A stretch of DNA of 64,000 bases from Ostrinia nubilalis (taxonomy: Eukaryota > Arthropoda > Insecta > Lepidoptera > Crambidae), in the NCBI RefSeq assembly GCF_963855985.1, contig NC_087100.1, positions 6,297,001-6,361,000 of the forward strand, given 5' to 3'. Of the stretch, positions 11,706 to 22,410 are shown one piece after another; within the stretch, counting starts at the first letter, position 1, and each line of letters opens with the position of its first letter. The translations under genes and the position numbers were made by a program. The notes beneath the pieces were generated by a model that saw only the letters and a program-made list of their open reading frames with translations, did not search any database and was not told where the DNA came from.

Positions 11706-12110
11706 ATGAGTCCTGCCAAACACCCTCCGTGCTCCCCGACGGCAGCTTGCTTGGGCCAGCCAAGTGGTCCGTCGTGCCCAAATCCAGAAAGATGCCTTAA
11801 AAGATGCAGAGCCAGGCGATTGAAGCCATGTGCGAGCGCAGTCTCTATTATGGAAACTCGTTCTAAACCTAATTGCTCGGGCTGCAAAAGGTACGGAGTA
11901 AATAGCTACAATCCCAGAAGTACTGCTGCCGAAAGGTCTCTCAATGAAAAAAGGAAACGAGAGAGACTGAAAGAAATCGATGCGATATCTGGGACAAGAT
12001 ATTACGAACGGTACATGCGTAATAAAGAAGCGAGAGATGAACGTTCGTGTCGTCAAGGGAGCAGCCACAGAGGGCGGTCGAAGAAAATAATGAATTGTAC
12101 CATACTATGA
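11706..12110 (+). CDS. Small Cys/Arg-rich basic protein with C-terminal CaaX-like box, paralogue B
   Basis: 134 residues, 370 bp downstream of paralogue A on the same strand. It starts MSPAKHPPCSPTAACLGQPS, then CPNPERCLKRC, the conserved PCASAVSIMETRSKPNCSGC, and a charged, probably helical middle (SLNEKRKRERLKEID). It ends SSHRGRSKKIMNCTIL-stop, i.e. a basic stretch plus C-T-I-L. An acceptor-like ttttttcag ends at 11696, so an upstream non-coding exon is probable, as for A. AATAAA lies one base after the stop codon (12112-12117), so the 3' UTR is very short. Shared spacing of Cys motifs and the shared tail show duplication from a common ancestor; the middle has diverged strongly. Function not recognised. 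Confidence 0.82.
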   Translation: MSPAKHPPCSPTAACLGQPSGPSCPNPERCLKRCRARRLKPCASAVSIMETRSKPNCSGCKRYGVNSYNPRSTAAERSLNEKRKRERLKEIDAISGTRYYERYMRNKEARDERSCRQGSSHRGRSKKIMNCTIL

Positions 12111-12586
12111 AAATAAATACAGAACTACAACTCATTGTTTTATTATAAGGTACCTACTTAGACAAAACTAATCTCCACCGTAATGTTACTACTCGTTGTA
12201 TAGGTAATATACTTAATAATTATGTAGGTACTTAATAATAAACAGGTATTTCACACCACACATTACCTATAATTTACCTACTTTTCTATCACGATATTTT
12301 AAATGCTAGTAGTACCACATTAAAATTACCTAGTTACAGTTATATCTACAGCTGCACAGGTCTCGTGCTTATCTGTCGGCTACTGGTTTGTGGCAGTTGG
12401 GAGAAAACTGAAGTGTGGAGAAGAGATGAGGCAGAGGAACAGTCGACGAAGGACCATTAACTTTATTATTGCCCCTGGTGCCAACCTATGCTACGCCGCC
12501 ACTGTTTTTACACCTTAGCCCATAGAGAAAAGTAATACATAGCCCTTCATTTGTTATTAAGTTACTAATACTTCTATGTTTTTCAG

Positions 12587-12912
12587 CTGTTTACTCTAGC
12601 AAGAGTATAAAACCATGCGTATCCGCACCGACTTGCAGCGCACATAGACACAGGCCGCGGCCAGCGCCGTGTCCGGAGCCAGACAAATGTTACAAGAAGT
12701 GTATCAAGAAGAAGAGCAAATGTCCCAGCGCCATGGACACTGTCACCCGCGCCGGCTCGCCGTGCGAATGCGCGCGAGTCCAGTCCAGAGACTCCAGGGC
12801 CACTCATAAACGAGGATTTAAAACTCACAAAAAACGCATTCGGAAAGCTTACAAGCAAAATTCCATGGAATCGCGTTGGCGAAGGAGAAAGAAGTGTTGT
12901 GTTATTCTATGA
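12587..12912 (+). CDS. Cys/Arg/Lys-rich basic protein with C-terminal CaaX-like box, paralogue C (5' exon unresolved)
   Basis: Open exon after the acceptor tttttcag (ends 12586), read in the phase that needs one base from an upstream exon. It encodes VYSSKSIKPCVSAPTCSAHR, then RPRPAPCPEPDKCYKKCIKK, CPSAMDTVTRAGSPCECAR, a basic middle and the tail SRWRRRKKCCVIL-stop. The PC-P/E-P-x-KC-xKK motif and the C-x-I-L tail align with paralogues A and B. There is no ATG before the conserved part in this exon, so the start must lie upstream. One possible mini-exon near 12428-12479 starts ATG and has a fitting phase, but its donor (gtgcca) is poor. The gene could be intact with a missed exon or a pseudogene that lost its start. 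More Arg-rich and GC-richer than A and B. Confidence 0.68.
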
Positions 12913-13561
12913 ACACACTAAATCCATAATATGATGATTACGTTGTAATATACCATTACATAAACAATGTACAATACATTTAACGTGTTTTATTTGATAG
13001 GTAAATTGAGTCTGTAATTTTAACCGACTTAAAAAATCAGGGTATGTTTTTAGAGGATTCCGTTTCTTATCGTTATCTCGTAGAAGAGAGGGGTCCTTCT
13101 ACTAAGTATAAGGGGTTGGAAAGTAACTTTGTTAGACTTTCACGTACCTATTTACTAAGCCGATTTTGATGAATGTTTAAAGGATAAAGGGACACTGTTA
13201 TGAACTATGATCTCTGTTTTCGTTTTTGTGACGGACAAAACACTTAACGCTTATCTAGAGATAGGAAAATAAATAATCTTTAACCAAAACAACCCTCCTA
13301 TTTTCGCTTCCCGCGCAAATAAAGCCTTGCAGTGTAGTCGGGATGGTTTTTACGGCGAGAAAAATTCGAAAAATTTCCCGGAAGACCCCAAAAACAGCCC
13401 TTTTCTTTTTCCCCTTAGATTAAAATAAAACATTTCTAAAATGTAGAGTAATTTGAACTTTATTGCTATTTTTTTCTACTCGTTAAGAGTTCATTTAAAT
13501 GACGGAAATGACGTCGCGGGTCTTCCGCCATTACAAGCTATAAATTGCTATTCCGCCCGTA
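12913..13561. other. Intergenic, nothing recognised
   Basis: AT-rich sequence after paralogue C with no coding exon, RNA gene or clear repeat boundary that I can support. Confidence 0.4.
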
Positions 13562-13703
13562 ATGCTGCTTTTACACTATGCGGAAATTAGCCGAGTCAAG
13601 TCAAAAAAACAGAGAAGTGGGGATGAAATTCATTCATAATAATTCATCCCCACTCCACTGATTTTTTGACTTGGCTAATTTCCGCGCAGTGTAAACGCAG
13701 CAT
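13562..13703. mobile_element. Foldback MITE
   Basis: 142-bp palindrome: atgctgcttttacactatgc at the left pairs with gcgcagtgtaaacgcagcat at the right, and the pairing continues inward through the ggaaattagcc/ggctaatttcc bases and the agtggggatgaa/ttcatccccact bases. Non-coding. Confidence 0.75.
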
Positions 13704-13737
13704 AAAGTGTCACACTTTAAGTGTGGCAAAGGCTTAT

Positions 13738-14629
13738 TATTATACTAGCTTCTAGAGATGGGTTTCCACCCGGGTAAAAACCCACATGAGGGTAAAAACC
13801 CAATAAAAACCCGTTTCATTCCACCCGTGGGTGTTTACACCGGGTGAAAACAAATAATTTTATAATTATTTCAATTGGTATCATTTCTTTATTTTTATTG
13901 AATTTTTCTCATTTAAGTTTATTGATTAATAAGTAATAAGTCAATTATTTAACACTAATATGCATTTATATCGTGGCCAAATCGTAAAATTGATCACGTT
14001 ATGATGATGTGACCAATTATTTTATAAAATGGTGTTATTTCAAGAATCGTTGAACCGATTTAGAAGAAATTTAGTAGGAACACAATAATTTGCGATCATG
14101 GCAAGGACATGGAGGGGGGGGATGCCAAAGATGCCAAACTCTCTCTTTGATGACATTACGGTATAAAGTTACAAATAACAACACCAACTACAAAGTACTT
14201 CTGCTTAAAAACTTGAAATCGAACCGCCCTTCCGCCACTGTAACGCATTGGTAACGTTTTTCAAGACCTCCTCTCCCCCCAGATTGCATTACGTAACACT
14301 AGAACGCCCCCTTAGCAACAAATACCACTTCTCACTTTAAAAAAACGCTATTTTTGTTTTCACCCACCAGAATGGGTGGTAATGGGTAAAAACCGGGTTT
14401 TTACCCAAATCACCCAGTTTTAACCCAATCGGGTGAAATGGGTTTTTACCCACTACCCATCTCTAGCTTTGGCCCGCGGCTTCACCCGCGTGAAATTTAG
14501 TTTGTCACAGATCGTCATAAATTAATACTTAAAGTTTCATCAAAATCCGTTCAGTAGTTTTTGCGTGAAAGAGTAACAAAATCCATCCAGACATCCAAAT
14601 TTTCGCATTTATAATATTATTAGGATTTA
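13738..14629. mobile_element. Common lepidopteran short interspersed element, interrupted
   Basis: Sequence from tactagctt, resuming at ctttggcccgcggcttcacc and ending near tataatattattaggat, matches from memory a very frequent lepidopteran non-autonomous repeat that includes aaaatccgttcagtagtttt. It is split by the element at 13750-14466. Assignment from recall only. Confidence 0.55.
13750..14466. mobile_element. TIR element with GGGTAAAAACCC-rich ends, nested in the preceding repeat
   Basis: Ends ctagagatgggt and acccatctctag are inverted repeats, and both ends are packed with gggtaaaaaccc-type motifs. It interrupts the host repeat at tagctt. The flanking ctt on both sides (or tagctt, if the ctag is not part of the element) is the likely target duplication. 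About 715 bp; no transposase ORF, so non-autonomous. Confidence 0.65.
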
Positions 14630-17519
14630 ACAAAAACATTTATATCTACGAAATTGCTACGTTACTTTCCTCTATGATAACTCGACTAAATTCAATGAAA
14701 TAATTACGCGACTAGTGCAAATATGGAAGGCCTAACAGCGAATATCAGATGATTCATCGTATCGTATCGTATTGTATCGTGTGCTTACTCGCGTCCCTAT
14801 AACAGCCTCGCGCCTTAACATAGTGGTCACATCACATTCATTGGTGTTCATTGGTTTGATTGAATCTGTGGGGAACGTAGAGTGAGCGAGCAAGGAAGGG
14901 GGTCGACTGACTGACATAGGTGGTAGGTACCTACCTACCGAGAAAAAAGTAATTTTATTTTATTCATGAATGAAGTCTTGTGGATTCCATACAGCACGTT
15001 AGTAATTCTAACGAGATACATACAAGCTAATACCGTATCTATTCCACCACCATAGTACAAAATCTGCAACTAGAATAGTAAGATAAAAATTGATGCCAAG
15101 TTCTTCATCCCCGGGTATTGATATTGACGTCTAATAAGATACCACTTCATGAAATTAGCTTCCAAATGCTGTTTGTGTACACTCTTCGTGGGCGTGTGAT
15201 TGCAGTTTGTGAATAGTTTAATTATTTATTGTATGTAGTGAAAAGTGGTATTGTGATACATTGCTATGTGGTACAAATTGGCATTGATGTGGCAAACCGG
15301 ATTGCTGCAAGCTGGAGAAAACGTGACGCTATTATAAGGTCAGTATCAATTTTCTAATAACTTGTACTTGCTATACTTGTACATGCATTACATCAACATA
15401 TCTCGCCTCAATTTAAACGATTTTCAAGTCGTAAAATATTACCTCATTACCTCTGAAAGAACAGTAAAAATTAAGAAACTACCCTGAAATTACTATTTAG
15501 TCCAATTTTGTTGTCTTTTCTAAAAAATATACATAGTTCAAAACTACCCTACCTTTATTATATTGAAATAGCTAAGTATAGTCAAAGCTTTAACAATACC
15601 ATTGTGAACTTGTTTGTTGTCAATATGTAAGTAAAGGCACAAACAAAGTTTGCTTGGAACAAATAATTTAGGCTAAATAAGTAGTACTTTTCTACAGGTA
15701 GGTATTTAGTATTGATTATCTATACTAGCACAATTAATAAATAAAGTAAGATAATTTTCCATGAGGTTGGGACGCTGGTTGTCCAATTTATAAAGTTGGA
15801 TTTTATAGAGCCTCTTAATTTTTTTGATTATTTCAGGCCTTACTCCTAGACGAAATTGGGAAGTTTGTCACAAATTAACCAAAAGTTCAAAGGCACAAAA
15901 TGTCTAAGTAAAAGTCCTAGTTTTTATTGTGTTGTACTTGTTTCGACTTTTGAAACTTATTCTTTAACTACTCACAAAGAATGTCTTTCTTGCTAAAGAC
16001 TGTACATTATGTAGTTTATTTTTTAATTCCATAAAATTAATTTAAACTGATGTATACAAACAGGTTAGGTCATACAAAGCACAACTATTCTACACTACAA
16101 TGTTTTTTTATTAGGGTAAAACAGGCTTGAAATAAAAACCCAGAAAGTGAAGAGATGAGAAGTGAAGTTGTGTCATATAATTTTCTATAGAATGTAAAGA
16201 ATCAGTTAATTGAAGTCATTAAAGCCAAGTTTATTATTTCAGTCTATAAGAAACCAAACATATTATTTAACACTTTGTATGAAGCGTTGGTACAGGTACT
16301 AAGTTCTCTGTATAGTTACAATATTTATGCCATTTAAAACCTTTTAAAAAAGACTTTTTCACATAAGACGATTCCTGTGACACAGTCATCTTTCCTGTAA
16401 TTGATAGTTGATAAATCTATTCTGAAACCTTTTTTAAAATATTTTTTTTAGTAACAGGAGTCCCAAAAACAACGGATAACCTTACAACTATCGATTGGCC
16501 TCCACAAGATCTCTATAATATCAAAATTTTGACCTTAGTAAAAGTAAAAATGTCACTAATTTAAAGATTTTCATTTTTATTTCTACAAAATTGCCACCTG
16601 TGATTAGTTTCTTCTCATCAAATTCAATAAACTAGTTCCAAAGTATTTAAAAGAAATGAAAAGAAGAAAAGGAAAATTTAATTCATAATCTTGCATCGCA
16701 ATCGTATGTGTCAATTTTCTAAAAATACAAAACCTTAAAAATCTCGATAACCATGATATTTTTACCTGATCAAAATTTTATATTAGAGAGACCATAGTTA
16801 TCCATTGTTTTTGGGAGACCCTGTATAAAACTTTTTAACCTATTCACTTTCAGTGTTCCTTTTTACATTTTATTCAATTAATTTATTAATACATAACTTT
16901 CACACACTATTTATCTTATTATCTTATCTTATCCTCATATCCTGCTAGTTTAGTTTCTCATTTTATGTAATATTCCTTAATTTATGACCATAATAATTTT
17001 GGATGCTCTCTTTTTCCTTTATATTTTAATTTGATGTTAAAAATGATTAAGTATCAGGTTTGTTGTATATTCCATATAAAAACTGGCCTTAAAATCATAT
17101 GCATATGCATATTTTATGATGGGGCCGGGGCGGCCCCCAGAATGGCCTCCAGGAAATTTGGGCTACTGATTTGAAGATGATAGTTGATAGAACTAAATCA
17201 TAATTATGATACTAATCAAAGCTTGTTTTAATTTTTTTTACCAATAGATGTCGCTGACTGTAAATTAGCTCGCACATTATACATTAATATTATTTAATAT
17301 TAATGAGATTAGGACATTTCTTCGAAATTCTCGAGATACCTACCTACTGTGTACCCGTAGGTACGACAATTATAATGCATTCCTATGGCCTTTACCTATC
17401 TGCTCAAATGGAATTAGATGAAAATATCTTTTATGAGACAAAATAAACAGTTATGTGCTGCTCACTCATCAAGAATATCTTCGTAGTCTTAGTCGTACAT
17501 GCATGTGTAAGCGGTAGTA
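14630..17519. other. Gene desert, no coding exon recognised
   Basis: AT-rich. A segment around 15237-15339 ends in a donor-like gtcagt and could be a non-coding exon, but nothing supports it further. A cgtatcgtat microsatellite lies near 14757-14780. A TIR element lies at 16454-16824. Confidence 0.4.
16454..16824. mobile_element. TIR element (~370 bp)
   Basis: Left end acaggagtcccaaaaacaac and right end ttgtttttgggagaccctgt are near-perfect inverted repeats, continuing inward as ggataac/gttatcc. No ORF. Resembles cagggt-type insect MITEs. Confidence 0.65.
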
Positions 17520-17676
17520 CTTGTTATCATAGCTGGGCACCGTTAATCAAATAGTTAACTTCGTTAATCGTTAAACCGTTAATAAAAAAATTAACTTCGT
17601 TAAACGTTAAAACGTTACATTTCGGAAGATTTAACGCAAGTTAACGTTAATCGTTAATCCGTTAACACATGATAAT

Positions 17677-17818
17677 AAAACGAAAAAAATAATTGTATGC
17701 AAGGTTCAAATAATTTCGAAAGCTTGTATCGCGCATGGAATTTATTCCTCTTTTATGTTTGCGCTACAAGTTTTCGAAATTATTTGAACCTTTCATAAGT
17801 AGTTATTTTTTTCGTTTT
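17677..17818. repeat. Foldback inside the large hAT element
   Basis: The stretch aaaacgaaaaaaataa at the left pairs with ttatttttttcgtttt at the right, and inside it aggttcaaataatttcgaaa pairs with tttcgaaattatttgaacct. Stem arms are about 60 bp. Confidence 0.6.
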
Positions 17819-18790
17819 AGTACAACTGCATTTCAGAATAAAAGCTTGTTTTTAAAAAGTTTTTCAATTATTATAATTTTATTTTACATTTTTTAGTAGT
17901 ATCTCAATCTCAGAGCCTTGGTTCAATTACTTACTGATGGGCCGACTATTATGGTCTTTGCCGACTAACCGACTAATCGGTTTTAAAATTCCGATCATTC
18001 TAATACCTGTTTGTCCGAAGAATAATAATCTGGATTTTTCAAGGAAATAAGAATATCTAGATTTCTTAAGAGATAATTATATTATAACTTCTTGAGAAAA
18101 TAAGATTTCTTTAATATGAGAAAAAATAAAAAGCAACATTATAATCACCTAACAGTACCTAAGGTAGATGTCATAATAATTTCCCGACGGCAGAGGGGTC
18201 AGGGGAGGTGACAATATGATCGCCTCCTGCTGGTCTAGGATGCGCGCCGTGATATTCTTATCGACGTCAAAATGTATAGGAAAAATTGATACAATGGCGT
18301 GATAACCGCTTATCGCGGTGCGCATCCTAGGCCCACTGATTCCTCTCCACCCTCCACGGTGATGGTCAGCGGGCTGAGGGCGTGGGGGTACCCTCGCCTG
18401 CATCGCACGGACTACCACCACCGTCGGATAGGCAGGGCCCGCCATATAAGTGGGCAAATGCAATTCCATGCATTTTTTTCCCCAAAAAAAAAGTTACCTA
18501 CATAATTTTAATATGGACTAATTGCATAACCTTTACACATTTGTGATGATTTCCTGGTATTTTTAACTTTGTATGAATTTAGACTGATTGCCAAAATTTT
18601 AAATCAGGTGAAACCACTTTTGACTGATTTTTGCAGTCAAAAGTGGTTTAGATAGGTACGCCCTTGGTGTACCTGATAATCATCTTGGTGATTATGAGTT
18701 TTATTTCATTCACATATTTAATTTTGTAATGCGCCGATTATAATCGGCATATTTTGCCGAATAATCGTTACTAGTCGGCCGACTACAAAT

Positions 18791-20406
18791 CAGTGTTGGC
18801 ACTAATCAATTAATTTTTTAATCAATTAATTAATTTGATTAATTTTAATCATGATTAAATTAATCCTGATTAAAATAATCATGATTAAAAAAGTAATCAT
18901 AATCATGATTAATTTGTTAATCATTAATCAATAATCATTAATTTGATTAACTTGATTAACTTCTTAAATGTTCTATCGAAAACAATGTTAAAACATTGAA
19001 TTCTAATATTAGATGTTTGGTTTTAGGCTACAATTCTATGACAGGTCATACCTAGATAAATATAAGGTAACCTAGACTGCCCCCCGCCCCCTTCCCTCGC
19101 TGAAACTTCCGGTGCAGTCTTCCGACCTCCCGTAGGAGGATATCAGTCCACTTCCCCTACCGTTCCAGCACTTACTTGCAACCCCACACTCCCACCACCT
19201 GCCCCCCACCCCTAGCCTCCCCTGAAACTTCTGGTACGAAGTCTCCTGCACCTCCCCAACACGCAAAACCTCCTAGCTTAGCAACCCCACCCTTCTATTG
19301 AATTGCCCACGCGTGGGCCTCCCCCCGAAACTTCTGGTACGAAGTCTCCTGCACCTCCCCAACACGCAAAACCTCCTAGTTTAACAACCCCACCATTCTA
19401 TTGAATTGACCACGCGTGGGCTTCTCCCCGAAACTTCTGGTACGAAGTCTCCTGCACCTCCCCAACACGCAAAACTTCCTAGCTTAGCAACCCCACCCTT
19501 CTATTGAATTGCCCACGCGTGGCCCTCCCCCCGAAACTTCTGGTACGAACTCTCCTGCACCTCCCCAACACGCAAAACCTCCTAGCTTAGCAACCCCACC
19601 CTTCTATTGAATTGCCCACGCGTGGGCCTCCCCCCGAAACTTCTGTTACGAACTCTCCTGCACCTCCCCAACACGCAAAACCTCCTAGTTTAACAACCCC
19701 ACCCTTCTATTGAATTGCCCACGCGTGGGCTTCTCCCCGAAACTTCTGGTACGAACTCTCCTGCACCTCCCCAACACGCAAAACCTCCTAGCTTAGCAAC
19801 CCCACCCTTCTATTGAATTGCCCACGCGTGGGCCTCCCCCCGAAACTTCTGTTACGAACTCTCCTGCACCTCCCCAACACGCAAAACCTCCTAGTTTAAC
19901 AACCCCACCCTTCTATTGAATTGCCCACGCGTGGGCTTCTCCCCGAAACTTCTGGTACGAACTCTCCTGCACCTCCCCAACACGCAAAACGTCCTAGTTT
20001 AGCAACCCCACCTTTCCGTTGAATTGCCCACGCTTGCGCCTACCTTGGGAGGGGGGGAGGATACCGGAAGAATAGAAGGAATTGTGAGAAACAAAACTAG
20101 TGCGATAAGTGTTTTGAGTAGTGAAAATTGACGCAGTTTTTTGGGAAAACGACAGTACAACTCCAGATCCCCCCTTTGCTAGATATTTTATAAGTCGCGG
20201 GTACCTTTTCATACACTCCCAACCCTTTTCTTATGAAAATAGTAGATAGTTAATCAAATAATCAAATTAACGATTAATGATTATGATTAATTAATCTTAA
20301 TCAAAATTTTTGATTAATGATTAACTAATCATAATCAAAAAAAATTGATTATGATTTTAATCATTAATTTTTAATCATTAATCAGATTAACTTTTTGCCA
20401 ACACTG
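18791..20406. mobile_element. hAT-type element with 8-bp target-site duplication, third nesting level
   Basis: Terminal inverted repeats cagtgttggca (18791-18801) and tgccaacactg (20396-20406), flanked by ctacaaat on both sides (18783-18790 and 20407-20414). This 8-bp duplication fits the hAT nTnnnnAn pattern. Subterminal regions are dense attaatcat/atgattaat repeats. The core is a tandem satellite. 1,616 bp, no transposase ORF. Confidence 0.87.
19224..20047. repeat. 103-bp tandem satellite (8 units) inside the inner hAT element
   Basis: The landmark gaaacttctg recurs at 19224, 19327, 19430, 19533, 19636, 19739, 19842 and 19945, exactly 103 bp apart. Each unit carries the palindrome cccacgcgtggg. 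Units alternate between two subtypes (gcctcccccc with ctagtttaac, versus gcttctcccc with ctagcttagc), giving a 206-bp higher-order repeat in the last four units. A degenerate relative lies just upstream (about 19097-19223). The C-rich strand bias is strong. Confidence 0.88.
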
Positions 20407-20464
20407 CTACAAATGATGCCGAATAGTCGGCTTTCCCGACTAGTCGGCTCATCTCTATACAATT

Positions 20465-20835
20465 TAGCACCAAAGTGCTCGAAAAGACAAATCCAGCAAA
20501 CCCAAACTCGATAAGTTTAAACCGTTTCGTTTAGGAATTCCTATGGCCACCTCCTGACTCCATTATCAGGACCCTGGACATAATCTAGTACTAAAGTGCT
20601 CGAAAAGACAAATCCAACGAACCCAAATTCGATGCGATGCCGCCGTTTCATTTAGAAGTTCCTATGGCCACCTAATGACTCCATCATCAGACCAGCTCAA
20701 TGGTACCATAACATTGCATTGTCATCGTACCTACTTACATAAGTATACCAAATTTCAGCTCAATCGGTTGAGGAAAACTGGTCTTAAATTCAGTTGCAAG
20801 AGTTGTCCCACACATACTAACAAGTGTTGTTAGTG
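20465..20835 (+). repeat. Dispersed repeat with a ~120-bp internal duplication
   Basis: Two units begin with aaagtgctcgaaaagacaaa (about 20472 and 20592) and share aggaattcctatggccacct/gaagttcctatggccaccta. The reverse complement of the same family occurs at about 49690-49965 in Spn intron 15. Non-coding; family name not known to me. Confidence 0.65.
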
Positions 20836-20876
20836 ATCTGGTTACAAAAACTGTTTTTTGGGTTCTGGAAGTTGGG

Positions 20877-21065
20877 TTAGTCCCAACGGCCCCGGTGGAT
20901 CTGCCCCGTCAACGGGGTGGATGGGAAAAAGTGTTTCAACGACCCCGGTAGTCGTAGTCTTAGCGTTCAACGGGGTGGATGGAACACATCAAGTGTCAAC
21001 CACCCCGGTATTTCACTAAACGTGACGGATGACACAGATCTAAAAGGTTCCACCTCGGTATTGCA
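20877..21065. repeat. Short GC-rich degenerate repeats (caacggggtggat)
   Basis: The motif caacggggtggat and its partner ccccggta recur about every 60 bp (three times). Non-coding; context is the interior of the large hAT element. Confidence 0.45.
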
Positions 21066-21149
21066 TACCGAAAATAAAACCTGTTAATAAAATAAAAAAT
21101 AATAATATGTAAATAATAATCAGTTTTATTTAACAGTCGCTGTTTAAAA

Positions 21150-22410
21150 AATCTTCAGCATAAAAGTAAGTTTAATTGTCACAAAATATTATGGTCATAA
21201 AACTATAGATTACTTTTAGAATCACAGATGCGCAATTGCATTAATCAGTCAATATTAATAACACTCTAATAGTCTAATGTGATAAAAAGTAACTCTAAAA
21301 CTCCTAACAAACAATAACAAGGAAATCTAAAATTTTTACAAAATATAATTATTATTTAAGAATCACAGATACGTAGTTACATTAATCAGGTGTTGATTAA
21401 CAATACTACTTAAACTACTAATTAAATAAATCATTAATAACGAAAAAAAGTATTCTAAAATTGACATAAAAATATCACGGTAACAAATTATGATTGTTAG
21501 TTTTAGAATCACAGATGCGCGTAGTTACTATGTACCTACACGTAGTAGAATGTACGTAGTTACATTAATCAGGTGTTGATTAACAATACTACTTAAACTA
21601 CTAATTAAATAAATCATTAATAACGAAAAAAAGTATTCTAAAATTGACATAAAAATATCACGGTAACAAATTATGATTATTAGTTTTAGAATCACAGATG
21701 CGCAATCAGTCAATAAACACTTTAATGTTATTAAAAGTAACTCTTAAACTACTACTAACAAATAATAACAACAAAAAAAAATATTACAGAATATAAAAAT
21801 TTAATTATTACTTTATAACCACAGAGACGTAGTTACCTACATTAATCAGTTGTTGATTAACACTAGCGCTTAAACTATTATCTAATTAAATAAATCATTA
21901 ACAACAAAAGAATAATTTGTAAAATTGACACAAAATATAATTGTAAAAAAATATGATTATTATTTCAACATGGTGTTAGGTAAATGGGTATATGAGCCGA
22001 CACTAGCCTATGTTAACATGGGCTATAATCAACAACTGATTAATGTAGGTAACTACGTCTCTGTGATTCTAAAGTAATAATTATTATATTCTGTAACAAT
22101 TTTAGATTTTTTTTGTTGTTATTATTTGTTAGTAGTAGTTTAAGAGTTACTTTTAATAACATTTAAGTGTTTATTGACTTTATTTATTGATTGTAATTGC
22201 GCATCTGTGATTCTAAAACTAATAATCATAATTTGTTACCGTGATATTTTTATATCAATTTTAGAATACTTTTTTTCGTTATTAATGATTTATTTAATTA
22301 GTAGTTTAAGTACTATTGTTAATCAACACCTGATTAATGTAACTACGTATCTGTGATTCTCAAATAATAATTATATTTTGTAAAAATTTTAGATTTCCTT
22401 GTTATTTTGG
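21150..22410. repeat. Long inverted repeat with internal direct repeats
   Basis: Left arm (about 21160-21960) contains roughly 165-bp direct repeats marked by ttagaatcacagatgcgc and attaatcaggtgttgattaa. The right arm (about 22020-22410) is their reverse complement, including ttaatcaacacctgattaat and gcgcatctgtgattctaaa. Centre near 21965-22015. The arms contain mirror-image spurious ORFs, which are not genes. Confidence 0.75.

Larger units (their letters stand above)
17936..20455. mobile_element. Element with CCGACTA-rich ends, nested in the large hAT element
   Basis: Left part: gatgggccgactattatgg followed by repeated ccgacta motifs. Right part: repeated tagtcgg motifs ending cgactagtcggctcatctct. 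These are inverted, suggesting one element split by the inner hAT copy at 18791-20406. Exact ends and target duplication are not clear. The part at 18150-18470 is GC-richer and of unknown origin. Confidence 0.5.

Noticed and set aside
18149..18505. ORFs of 68-106 codons in a GC-rich patch
   Set aside because: Overlap each other on both strands inside transposon DNA; no recognisable domain.
19224..20047. CRISPR-like regular repeat spacing
   Set aside because: The whole 103-bp unit is repeated, with no variable spacers, in a eukaryotic transposon. It is a satellite.
21528..22356. Two similar 60-codon ORFs on opposite strands
   Set aside because: They are the same sequence in the two arms of an inverted repeat; no protein family, low complexity.
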